The notes: generated by a model from the sequence alone, not told the origin. Positions 1 through 5,110 are shown, numbered from the stretch's first letter. The stretch is 6,956 nucleotides of DNA from Rhodospirillaceae bacterium (GCA_003524565.1 DQGU01000020.1:434-7389); one strand, 5' to 3'. Program-made: numbers and translations.

Positions 1-363
1 GCGGCGCATCAGCAATTGCATGCCAATCCACGCACCGAAGGAGAAACCGCCAACCCATACGGACGATGCGCCCGGGTTCACGCTTTGCAGCCAGTCGAGT
101 GCGGATGCCGCATCGGCCAGTTCGCCTTCGCCATGGGCAAATTCACCCTGCGAGCGTCCAACGCCGCGGAAGTTGAAACGCAGCGTCGAAAAGCCGCGGT
201 CCGCGAAGGACTGGAACATGGTGTAGGAGATTTTGTTATTCATCGTTCCGCCGCGCTGCGGGTTCGGATGAAGGATGAGCGCGATGGGCGACCCGGGGAT
301 TTTGCTATGTTTGTAGCGGCCTTCGAGACGTCCCGCGGGACCTGTAATCATGACTTCTGGCAT
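1..363 (-). CDS. Alpha/beta hydrolase (COG2945-like), 3' end cut off by window edge
   Basis: The first 121 residues of an alpha/beta-fold hydrolase are visible; the gene runs out of the left edge. Seen: a HPNPQRGGTMNN segment (residues 32-43) that forms the oxyanion region in this family, the FNFRGVGRSQGEF stretch (63-75), and the nucleophile elbow G106-F-S108-F-G110 with Ser108 as the presumed catalytic serine. The acid and histidine of the triad lie beyond the edge. This pattern matches the small cytoplasmic COG2945 hydrolases, whose physiological substrate is generally unknown. The start ATG (361-363) is preceded by AGGAGG at 376-381, with a 12-nt gap that is longer than usual. It is transcribed divergently from the cysteine desulfurase gene. 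Function beyond 'serine hydrolase' is not inferable. Confidence 0.9.
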   Translation of the reverse strand, partial: MPEVMITGPAGRLEGRYKHSKIPGSPIALILHPNPQRGGTMNNKISYTMFQSFADRGFSTLRFNFRGVGRSQGEFAHGEGELADAASALDWLQSVNPGASSVWVGGFSFGAWIGMQLLMRR

Positions 364-437
364 ATTGAGATTTAGCCTCCTGCTGCCTTACGGTTGAATA
401 TTTCTTGTTTTGCTTTACAACCTCTATCGAAGACGAA

Positions 438-465
438 ACTATACATAATGAAAAAACGATAGCAA
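438..465 (-). promoter_or_regulatory. Putative sigma70 promoter of the hydrolase gene
   Basis: Read on the minus strand, TTGCTA (460-465) is separated by 16 nt from TATAGT (438-443) inside the AT-rich divergent spacer. It would place the transcript start near 431 and give a leader of roughly 70 nt before the ATG at 363. This is assigned by eye from hexamer similarity; AT-rich DNA makes chance matches common. Confidence 0.35.
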
Positions 466-473
466 GAAAAATG

Positions 474-502
474 TTGAATTTACTATATAAATCAATTATT
501 TA
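474..502 (+). promoter_or_regulatory. Putative sigma70 promoter of the cysteine desulfurase operon
   Basis: TTGAAT (474-479), a 17-nt spacer, then TATTTA (497-502) would start transcription about 45 nt upstream of the ATG at 556. The whole 364-555 spacer is strikingly AT-rich relative to the flanking genes, as expected for a divergent promoter region. No clear operator (for example an IscR-type site) could be assigned by eye. Confidence 0.35.
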
Positions 503-555
503 TATTTCGTTCTTCATGGATTTTTCGACTCGACTAAACGGTATTTAGAACAAAA

Positions 556-1683
556 ATGAGCATAAGCGGCCTCACCTATCTGGACCACAACGCGACGACG
601 CCGACGAAGCCGGCCGCCGTTGAAAAAATGCAGGAAATGCTGGCGTTTCCGGGCAATGCTTCCGCTATCCACAAGGCCGGACGCGAAGCCCGCCGCAGAA
701 TCGAACAGGCGCGCGGCGAAATTGCTGCGGCGCTACATATTGGATTGCGTGACGTGATTGTTTTCACGGGCGGCGCGACGGAGGCGAACAACCTCGCCCT
801 GCTCGGCGCAGGGATGGAGCGCGTGATTGTCTCCGCCATCGAACATCCCTCCGTCCTCGGCGTACGCAGCGATGCGGAAGTCTTGCCCGTGCTGCCAAGC
901 GGTATCGTGGATGTCGCCACGCTTGATAAAATGCTGGAGGGGAATACACGCCAGACGCTGATTTCCGTCATGTACGTCAACAACGAAACCGGCGTCATCC
1001 AACCGATGGAAGAAATTGTCGCCGTGGCGCGCAAACGCGGTGCGCTGGTGCATACCGATGCCGTGCAGGCCTTTGGCAAAATCCCGCTGGATGTGCAAAA
1101 GCTGGGCGCGGATTTCGTTACCCTCTCCGCCCACAAGATGGGCGGGCCGCAGGGTGTGGGCTGTCTTGTCATTTGCAACTGCAACCCCGTCACCCCCATG
1201 GTGCGCGGCGGCAATCAGGAAAAAAATATCCGCAGCGGCACGGAAAATCTGCCGGGCATCGTCGCCTTTGGCCATGCCGCAACGTTGATTGACGTGGAAG
1301 GATTTCAAAAACTCGCCGCATGGCGCGACAAAATCGAAACCAGCCTAAAGGCAGCCGCACCCGAACTCATTTTCTTCGGCAAGGATATGCCGCGCATCGC
1401 CAATACCACCATGTTCGCCCTGCCCGGCGCGCCGTCGGAAACGCAGCTCATATCGCTCGACCTTGCGGGGATTTGCGTGAGCAACGGCTCCGCCTGTTCC
1501 AGCGGGACAGTCAAGGCGTCGCATGTTCTAAAGTCCATGGGCGCGGATGAAGCCGCCGCCGGCGCATCGCTGCGCGTCAGCCTTGGCTGGAACACCACGG
1601 AAAAAGACGCCGATTTCTTTATCGAACAATGGCTGAAAATGTACAGCCGCATCCGCCAGCGCACGGGGGCATCTCATGCATAA
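556..1683 (+). CDS. Cysteine desulfurase, group I (NifS/IscS type)
   Basis: A PLP enzyme of aminotransferase class V that removes sulfur from cysteine as an enzyme persulfide, for Fe-S cluster assembly and tRNA thiolation in the cytoplasm. Seen in the 375 residues: YLDHNATTP at the N-terminus (8-16), GGATEANN (72-79), His97 stacking over the cofactor, NNETG (142-146), D168/Q171 contacting PLP, and the Schiff-base Lys194 in SAHKMGGPQG. RSGTEN lies at 226-231 and the catalytic Cys314 in SNGSACSSG. The SACSSG loop marks group I, not SufS (RxGHHC). It is shorter than E. coli IscS (about 404 aa), mainly at the C-terminus. The shine-dalgarno is weak (AT-rich AACAAAA before ATG). It heads an operon with an exported Cys-rich protein and a ferredoxin. 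IscS versus NifS naming is not settled, so no symbol is given. Confidence 0.96.
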   Translation: MSISGLTYLDHNATTPTKPAAVEKMQEMLAFPGNASAIHKAGREARRRIEQARGEIAAALHIGLRDVIVFTGGATEANNLALLGAGMERVIVSAIEHPSVLGVRSDAEVLPVLPSGIVDVATLDKMLEGNTRQTLISVMYVNNETGVIQPMEEIVAVARKRGALVHTDAVQAFGKIPLDVQKLGADFVTLSAHKMGGPQGVGCLVICNCNPVTPMVRGGNQEKNIRSGTENLPGIVAFGHAATLIDVEGFQKLAAWRDKIETSLKAAAPELIFFGKDMPRIANTTMFALPGAPSETQLISLDLAGICVSNGSACSSGTVKASHVLKSMGADEAAAGASLRVSLGWNTTEKDADFFIEQWLKMYSRIRQRTGASHA

Positions 1684-2359
1684 CACATCGCTCTTTCTCA
1701 TGACCGCCATTTTGCTTTTCCTGCTGCCGCGCGCGGGCTTTGCCGAAACGGTTGCAACCATTCAAACCGAAGCCGTCACCGAACGCGCGATTTACGGCGG
1801 GCTTGGCGGCGGCACGGGGCCGATTGGCGCGGTCACAGAATTCTTCGCGCCTGAAAACCCGTCGCCCTTCCTGACGCTCGGCGGGGAACATGCGGCGCTG
1901 TTTTCATCCGGCCATGTTTATATCGTTCAAAACGAAAACGCATGGCAGGTTTGCGGTGATGCCGCCGCCACAGCCTGCGTGCCCTGCGGCGAATGCGCGC
2001 AGATGAAAGACACGCTCGCCGCGCTCGACATTTCAAAGACAGCCGGCACATACAAACAGCAGGCCGCCACATTCACCTACAACGCAAAAAGCGGCACAGC
2101 AGCGCGTGTCGAGCTGCACAAACCCGCCGCAAACGGCCAAGCCACGCCCTATATTACAGGCGTTGCAGGCGCGCAAACGCATGCGCAGGCGGCTGACCGT
2201 TTTGCAGGCACGGCGTTTTTGTTCAAATCCGCGCGTGAAAAAGACTACACAATATGCCCCGCACCCCGCTATGATGCCTCGGCCTGCCTTGTTTGCACGG
2301 ATTGCATGGGCAAAGAATCTCTTTTCGACGCCGCAGAAAACGGCACAACCCCGCACTGA
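1676..2359 (+). CDS. Exported cysteine-rich protein with two C-x(7,9)-C-x2-C-x2-C clusters, unknown function
   Basis: I do not recognise this 227-residue protein. It starts 8 nt inside the end of the desulfurase gene with GGGGG (1665-1669) 6 nt before the ATG, so translational coupling is likely. Residues 1-23 form a typical signal peptide: short polar start, hydrophobic core SLFLMTAILLFLL, and AGFA as a probable cleavage site, which suggests a periplasmic location. No lipobox is seen. The mature part has two related modules. The first ends in C93...C101-VP-C104-GE-C107 and the second in C194...C204-LV-C207-TD-C210; each is preceded by an LFxS stretch and a short aromatic strand. A Gly-rich segment (41-51) lies near the N-terminus. 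The clusters could bind a metal or Fe-S centre or form disulfides. The reading frame is well supported by position and signal peptide; the function is open. Confidence 0.85.
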   Translation: MHNTSLFLMTAILLFLLPRAGFAETVATIQTEAVTERAIYGGLGGGTGPIGAVTEFFAPENPSPFLTLGGEHAALFSSGHVYIVQNENAWQVCGDAAATACVPCGECAQMKDTLAALDISKTAGTYKQQAATFTYNAKSGTAARVELHKPAANGQATPYITGVAGAQTHAQAADRFAGTAFLFKSAREKDYTICPAPRYDASACLVCTDCMGKESLFDAAENGTTPH

Positions 2360-2373
2360 AAACAGGATATGCC

Positions 2374-2703
2374 ATGCCCAAAATGACCTTCATCGAAAAA
2401 GACGGCAGCGAGCGCACGGTGGATGCGCCGAACGGCCTTTCGCTCATGGAAATTTCGCACAAGCACGGGATTGATATCGAAGGCGCCTGCGGCGGCTGCC
2501 TTGCCTGCGCAACCTGCCACGTCGTCGTTGACCCCGCATGGTTCGGCAAACTGGACGAGAAGAAAGAGGAAGAGGAAGATATGCTCGACCTCGCCTTCGA
2601 CCTCAAAAAAACATCGCGCCTCGGCTGCCAGATTTTGATGAGCGACGATTTGGACGGCATCACCGTCGCCCTGCCCGGCGCGAAGGCGCCGTGGGATAAA
2701 TAA
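2374..2703 (+). CDS. 2Fe-2S ferredoxin, adrenodoxin/Isc type
   Basis: A small electron carrier of the adrenodoxin family, which supplies electrons for Fe-S cluster assembly and for some oxygenases. Seen in 109 residues: ligands C39-x5-C45-x2-C48 and, after 36 residues, C85, which is exactly the adrenodoxin-type spacing. ATCHV follows the ligand loop, and an acidic helix (61-72, EKKEEEED) is the usual partner-docking surface. An additional cysteine, C42, sits inside the ligand loop. The start at 2374 is chosen because AGGA (2364-2367) lies 6 nt upstream; the longer in-frame ORF would add 27 basic residues that overlap the previous gene. It lies 14 nt after that gene, third in the operon. The last codons (GAKAPWDK, stop) form unit 1 of a tandem repeat. 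An fdx name is possible, but orthology to Isc fdx cannot be shown here. Confidence 0.95.
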   Translation: MPKMTFIEKDGSERTVDAPNGLSLMEISHKHGIDIEGACGGCLACATCHVVVDPAWFGKLDEKKEEEEDMLDLAFDLKKTSRLGCQILMSDDLDGITVALPGAKAPWDK

Positions 2704-2741
2704 GGCGCGAAGGCGACTTGGGACAAGTAAGGCGCGAAGGC
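2677..2741 (+). repeat. 27-bp imperfect tandem repeat duplicating the end of the ferredoxin gene
   Basis: Unit 1 (2677-2703) encodes the ferredoxin C-terminus GAKAPWDK and its TAA. Unit 2 (2704-2730) follows directly, has the same length and differs at 4 positions; in the same frame it reads GAKATWDK plus TAA. Two of the four differences are synonymous (GAT/GAC, AAA/AAG) and the other two change Pro to Thr. A third copy begins at 2731 and matches for about 11 nt. The result is a second stop codon in register 27 nt after the first. Confidence 0.85.
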
Positions 2742-2760
2742 ATCCTTCCAAAAAACATCC

Positions 2761-2831
2761 GTCGTACCGGCGAAAGCCGGTACCCAGAAAGCCCACTCTG
2801 ATACATGCACACCGGCCTGCGCCGGTGTGAC
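2761..2831. repeat. REP-like double-hairpin palindromic element
   Basis: Two strong hairpins sit in the convergent spacer. Stem 1 is GTACCGGC (2764-2771) paired with GCCGGTAC (2776-2783) around a GAAA loop. Stem 2 is CACACCGGC (2808-2816) paired with GCCGGTGTG (2821-2829) around CTGC. The outer ends GTCGTACCGGC (2761-2771) and GCCGGTGTGAC (2821-2831) are also inverted repeats with two mismatches, so a single long-range hairpin is an alternative fold. The GTCGTACCGGCGAAAGCCGG pattern resembles the dispersed palindromic repeats common in alphaproteobacterial genomes; its antisense translation gives the familiar WVPAFAGTTD peptide. It may also act as a terminator or mRNA-stabilising structure for the ferredoxin transcript. 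No transposase is nearby. Confidence 0.75.
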
Positions 2832-2854
2832 AGAACTTTTGCTTAAACCCTCAA

Positions 2855-2871
2855 TAAAGCCGCGCGCTTTA
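2855..2871 (-). terminator. Weak hairpin over the stop codon of the P-loop gene
   Basis: TAAAGC (2855-2860) and GCTTTA (2866-2871) form a 6-bp stem around CGCGC, and the TAA stop of the leftward gene is part of the stem. There is no clear T-run after it on either strand, so intrinsic termination is uncertain; the adjacent REP-like element may do the job. Confidence 0.25.
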
Positions 2872-3552
2872 CACTTTCAGATTCACGCCCCTGTGGCGGT
2901 TTCTGAGTTTATTCAGCACATCGCCGAATTTCGGGGAATCCAGCAGGCGTTTGTCCGCGACTTCAATCTCGACGTAGCGTATCCACTCGTTTTCGCGGTC
3001 TTTGCTGTTGGCCATGCGGAATTTTCCAGCCAGCGGGCTGTCATGCGCACGCGCCCTTGCGCCATCAGGGTTGGGCACGCCCTGCTTTTCCATCCATATT
3101 TCAAGCCCTGCCCCGCGGTTGAGCCCAAGCGTATAATCGTTATGCACAAAGGCAAGGCCGCCATGTTCGCGCACCGCCATAAAAGCTTCGCGCACCTGAT
3201 GGATATAGGGGGATGAGAATTCTTCGTGGCTATAACCGCTTTGCCAAGCCGCGTCGATATAGGCGAATTCAACCTGCTGGCCGCGCACCTGCCCGCGCCA
3301 GAATTCATCGTATCCGGGGCGTCCTGTCACCTGCGAAAGCGCCGTTGTGCCCAGAAAATATTCGCGCATGGCATCGGGGATGATTTTCTTGCCGCTGCCG
3401 ATACTGCCGCGCACGGAAATCACCAGCGGGTCATGTTTATCGGCCATGACATTCGGCGTAAGCCCTGCGGACAAAAGCCGCGCCATGAAAAATATTTCCT
3501 GACGGCTGTTTGTAATGAAGGCGATTTTTTGCCTGTCACGCGAAAGCGGCAT
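2869..3552 (-). CDS. P-loop NTPase-like protein, possibly a divergent TsaE relative
   Basis: A 227-residue cytoplasmic protein. The core VISVRGSIGSGKKIIPDAMR (residues 44-63) looks like a Walker A loop (G49-S-I-G-S-G54-K55). It sits after a helix containing SRQEIFFMARLL and before a helix ending REYFLG, which is the order seen in TsaE (ATPase of the tRNA t6A synthesis complex). Differences from TsaE: the residue after the Walker lysine is Lys instead of Ser/Thr, a FAYIDAAW strand (96-103) stands in place of the usual FDLYR, the VEW motif is not evident (LAFVHND at 133-139), and the protein is about 70 residues longer. Nucleotide binding is plausible but hydrolysis is doubtful. AAGGGGAA lies about 6 nt before the ATG. 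It follows the upstream small-protein gene by 14 nt, so the two are co-transcribed. The TsaE link is by pattern only. Confidence 0.88.
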   Translation of the reverse strand: MPLSRDRQKIAFITNSRQEIFFMARLLSAGLTPNVMADKHDPLVISVRGSIGSGKKIIPDAMREYFLGTTALSQVTGRPGYDEFWRGQVRGQQVEFAYIDAAWQSGYSHEEFSSPYIHQVREAFMAVREHGGLAFVHNDYTLGLNRGAGLEIWMEKQGVPNPDGARARAHDSPLAGKFRMANSKDRENEWIRYVEIEVADKRLLDSPKFGDVLNKLRNRHRGVNLKV

Positions 3553-3566
3553 GCTGTTCCCCTTTT

Positions 3567-3854
3567 TTATTTGGGCGCAGGCGGCTTTTTGCCGGAATTG
3601 CTGTTGGAATGGTGAATAACAAATTTATGGCGCAGCCCCTGATGATATCCATCAATGATTTCTTCGGGCGTGCAGCCCGGCTCGAACTCCACTGAAACAT
3701 GCGGCAGGTGGATAATCAATGCCTGATTGGACTCTTCCATCATACGGGCGAAATTTTTTGCGGCGGCGCGGATATTGAACGCGCCTTCGGGCGTGAATTC
3801 GATGACGTGTTCGTCACCGTGATGTCCTCCGCTATTGTCTTTGCGCCCTGCCAT
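3567..3854 (-). CDS. Small protein A (95 aa), paralog of the protein at 4575-4859
   Basis: A soluble protein of unknown function, first gene of a two-gene operon with the P-loop protein. After a polar His/Gly-rich N-terminus it carries EFTPE (19-23), a helix with MMEE (38-41), IHLP (48-51), an EFEPGCT turn (56-62) and a helix PEEIIDGYHQGLRH (63-76). It ends in a Lys/Pro-rich tail. The same landmarks occur in the same order without gaps in the protein at 4575-4859. The start at 3854 is preferred over an in-frame upstream one at 3923 because GGAG (3861-3864) lies 6 nt before it and a TGGTATAAT promoter element (3907-3915) lies between the two candidate starts. No catalytic motif is seen; a binding or adaptor role is only a guess. 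Confidence 0.88.
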   Translation of the reverse strand: MAGRKDNSGGHHGDEHVIEFTPEGAFNIRAAAKNFARMMEESNQALIIHLPHVSVEFEPGCTPEEIIDGYHQGLRHKFVIHHSNSNSGKKPPAPK

Positions 3855-3875
3855 GATTGGCTCCGTTTTGTGCTT

Positions 3876-3901
3876 TGCGGAAACAAACGCAGCTTTCCGC
3901 A
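3876..3901 (-). promoter_or_regulatory. 8-bp hairpin at the 5' end of the small protein A transcript
   Basis: TGCGGAAA (3876-3883) and TTTCCGCA (3894-3901) are perfect inverted repeats around a 10-nt loop. With a start expected near 3900 from the -10 element at 3907-3912, this hairpin would form the very 5' end of the mRNA. It could protect the transcript or act in regulation; it does not reach the ribosome binding site. Confidence 0.5.
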
Positions 3902-3906
3902 CCCCG

Positions 3907-3915
3907 ATTATACCA
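3907..3915 (-). promoter_or_regulatory. Extended -10 promoter element TGGTATAAT for small protein A operon
   Basis: On the minus strand TGGTATAAT is a consensus -10 with the TG extension. The -35 region is poor, with no good TTGACA match at 16-18 nt, which extended -10 promoters tolerate. It implies a leader of about 46 nt before the ATG at 3854. Confidence 0.55.
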
Positions 3916-3960
3916 AAGCACACTTGAACAAACGGTTAAGAATCAAAAAATCTTTTGTTA

Positions 3961-4578
3961 TCAAAGCCCGGATACGGGCTTCGGCGCGGATTTAGGCGTA
4001 TGGGGGAATATATCCCGCACCATCGCCTGCACGTCGTCATAGATTTTGCAGCCCGTCGCTTGCATATCCGCTTCGCTGACACGGCCTAGGTCGTCGCGTA
4101 TCCACACGAAATCCACCCCTGCTGCGCGCGCGGATTTGTAATCGCGCATGGAATCTCCGGCCGCCAGAATATCCGCGGGTTTGAGCGCGTATTCCTGCAT
4201 CATCTCCAAAATCATCGCGGGCGACGGCTTGGCGCGCGCATCTTCGGGTTGTCCGGGGATACTCCAGGCCAGATAGAATTTTTCAATCGCCGCCGCCGTG
4301 CCCAACTGTGCATTCATGTGCGCATGAATGGCTTTCACCTCATCGGCACTGACAAGTCCCTTGCCGATGCAGTTTTGCTGCGTAAACACAAACGGTAAAA
4401 TGCCTTGCGCACGCAGCGCGGCCAGCGCGGGCTTCACCGCAGAGAAAAGCTCCAGTTCCTGCGGCGCCAGCACATAGCCATCCGTCTTGTCACCCGCCGC
4501 CTGCCCGTCGCGCACAATTTGCGTGGTGCGGTTCAGCGTTGCATCGCGGTCGAAAATGACGGCCTTGTAAGCGCTCAC
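3961..4578 (-). CDS. HAD-IIIA family phosphatase (HisB-N/GmhB-like)
   Basis: A 205-residue haloacid-dehalogenase-fold phosphohydrolase. Seen: motif I F-D10-R-D12-A-T-L-N (nucleophile Asp10, general acid/base Asp12), motif II Thr66 in FVFTQQNCIGKG, motif III Lys117-Pro118, and motif IV GDSMRD (141-146) followed by KSARAAGVDFVWI. The DRDxTLN start and the TQQNxIGKG segment place it near histidinol-phosphatase and heptose-bisphosphate phosphatase domains. The Cys/His zinc loop that usually precedes the KP motif in those enzymes is absent (WSIPGQPEDARAKP). The substrate is unknown. The start is a GTG at 4576-4578 overlapping the upstream TGA (GTGA), with GGAG (4587-4590) 8 nt before it. The longer in-frame ATG start (4701) would lie deep in the upstream gene. 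Translationally coupled to small protein B. Confidence 0.93.
   Translation of the reverse strand: MSAYKAVIFDRDATLNRTTQIVRDGQAAGDKTDGYVLAPQELELFSAVKPALAALRAQGILPFVFTQQNCIGKGLVSADEVKAIHAHMNAQLGTAAAIEKFYLAWSIPGQPEDARAKPSPAMILEMMQEYALKPADILAAGDSMRDYKSARAAGVDFVWIRDDLGRVSEADMQATGCKIYDDVQAMVRDIFPHTPKSAPKPVSGL
3964..3981 (-). terminator. Hairpin at the end of the HAD gene, possible terminator
   Basis: AAGCCCG (3964-3970) and CGGGCTT (3975-3981) form a 7-bp GC-rich stem with a 4-nt loop within the last codons. On the minus strand the stop TGA follows, then a T-rich run (GATTTTTTG) about a dozen nt later. The T-run is too distant for a textbook terminator, so readthrough into the small protein A operon is possible. 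Confidence 0.35.
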
Positions 4579-4859
4579 GCCGGCTGCTCCGCCATTTGCG
4601 CGGCGAGGTGGTCGAGAATATCCTGATACCCCTCGACGATGTCTTCTATCGTCGCGCCATGTTCGACTTCCATGGTGAACATCGGGAAATGGATGTCGCA
4701 ATCCATGCCGTATTCTTCCATCATGCCGACGACAGTATCGGCGATATCCTCGATGGCGGCATCGTCTTCGGGGGTGAATTCCAGCACCTCCGCGCCTTCT
4801 TCGCCGTCTTCGGCCATTTCGTCGTCAAAATCGTCCGGCGTCTCGGTGGGCGGTACCAT
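4575..4859 (-). CDS. Small acidic protein B (94 aa), paralog of the protein at 3567-3854
   Basis: A soluble, strongly acidic protein of unknown function. The N-terminus is an Asp/Glu-rich low-complexity stretch (9-24). The shared core then reads EFTPE (27-31), MMEE (46-49), IHFP (56-59), EVEHGAT (64-70) and IEDIVEGYQDILDH (71-84). Over 61 ungapped positions it matches small protein A at about 25, so the two share an ancestor. The start ATG at 4857-4859 has AGGA (4867-4870) 7 nt upstream; a TTG start 11 codons earlier (4892) is possible but lacks this support. Its stop overlaps the GTG of the HAD phosphatase gene, so the two products are made together. No catalytic residues stand out. Confidence 0.88.
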   Translation of the reverse strand: MVPPTETPDDFDDEMAEDGEEGAEVLEFTPEDDAAIEDIADTVVGMMEEYGMDCDIHFPMFTMEVEHGATIEDIVEGYQDILDHLAAQMAEQPA

Positions 4860-4880
4860 GGGCGTTTCCTTGTCAAAAAT

Positions 4881-4897
4881 GATGATTTTCAATCATC
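4881..4897. promoter_or_regulatory. Perfect inverted repeat GATGATT-TTC-AATCATC upstream of small protein B
   Basis: A 7-bp perfect inverted repeat with a 3-nt centre lies just upstream of the ribosome binding site of small protein B, in the spacer it shares with mnmA. It could be an operator for a dimeric regulator or an mRNA hairpin. If the TTG start at 4892 were used it would be coding. Confidence 0.4.
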
Positions 4898-4958
4898 TAA
4901 CCACAGCCGCCGCGCCTGTGCCAGCCGGATTTACAGATGTTTAAAATATGAAAAATGC

Positions 4959-4988
4959 TTGATTTTGAACGCCCGCGCCGTATATATT
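4959..4988 (+). promoter_or_regulatory. Putative sigma70 promoter of mnmA
   Basis: TTGATT (4959-4964) and TATATT (4983-4988) are 18 nt apart; an overlapping TATATA at 4981 gives 16 nt. The start would fall near 4995, about 18 nt before the leader ORF and about 116 nt before the mnmA ATG, so the leader ORF would lie within the mnmA transcript. Confidence 0.45.
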
Positions 4989-5012
4989 GCCCGGCAGAAG
5001 AACACGCAGGTT

Positions 5013-5081
5013 ATGAACTCACTCGGTTTTGACAAAGACCCAAAAGATACGCGCCCGCATGCTTTGCATGCAAAACTATAA
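5013..5081 (+). CDS. Leader ORF (22 aa) repeating the first 14 residues of MnmA
   Basis: This short ORF begins MNSLGFDKDPKDTR, identical to MnmA residues 1-14, then diverges to PHALHAKL and stops at TAA, 29 nt before mnmA. The first 42 nt match the mnmA start at 39 positions. The three differences (CTC/CTA, GAC/GAT, CCA/CCC) are all synonymous third-position changes. The offset from the mnmA ATG is 98 nt, so it is not in the mnmA frame. Its ribosome binding site is poor (CAGG only 2 nt before ATG, AGAAG about 12 nt before). It may be a remnant of a tandem duplication or a translated leader peptide. The synonymous pattern favours past or present translation but three changes are few. Confidence 0.45.
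   Translation: MNSLGFDKDPKDTRPHALHAKL
5057..5071 (+). promoter_or_regulatory. GCATGC-TTT-GCATGC palindrome in the mnmA leader
   Basis: Two GCATGC hexamers flank TTT (5057-5062 and 5066-5071). As each is self-complementary the pair can form a 6-bp hairpin in RNA, or a dimeric DNA site. It lies inside the unique tail of the leader ORF, upstream of the mnmA start. Function is not known. Confidence 0.35.
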
Positions 5082-5110
5082 AACGGCGCACAAGACGGTA
5101 AAACAGCAAG

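Noticed and set aside
576..1664. Several antisense ORFs opposite the cysteine desulfurase
   Set aside because: They overlap a gene with intact catalytic motifs and lack ribosome sites or recognisable domains.
2223..2810. Antisense ORF of 195 codons with repeated AFAPYLS and WVPAFAGTTD peptides
   Set aside because: It runs opposite the ferredoxin and the exported-protein gene. Its peptide repeats are just the tandem repeat and the palindromic element read backwards.
2761..2831. CRISPR repeat or insertion-sequence end
   Set aside because: There is one copy without spacers or a transposase; the paired-stem layout fits a REP-type element better.
2869..4578. P-loop protein plus HAD protein as a polynucleotide kinase/phosphatase repair pair
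   Set aside because: They belong to separate operons, the P-loop protein resembles TsaE more than a nucleic-acid kinase, and no ligase or RNA-binding domain is nearby.
3961..4701. HAD phosphatase with an ATG start at 4701
   Set aside because: The extra 41 residues are the out-of-frame reading of the small protein B gene, while a GTG with GGAG at good spacing and a GTGA overlap starts exactly before the HAD fold.
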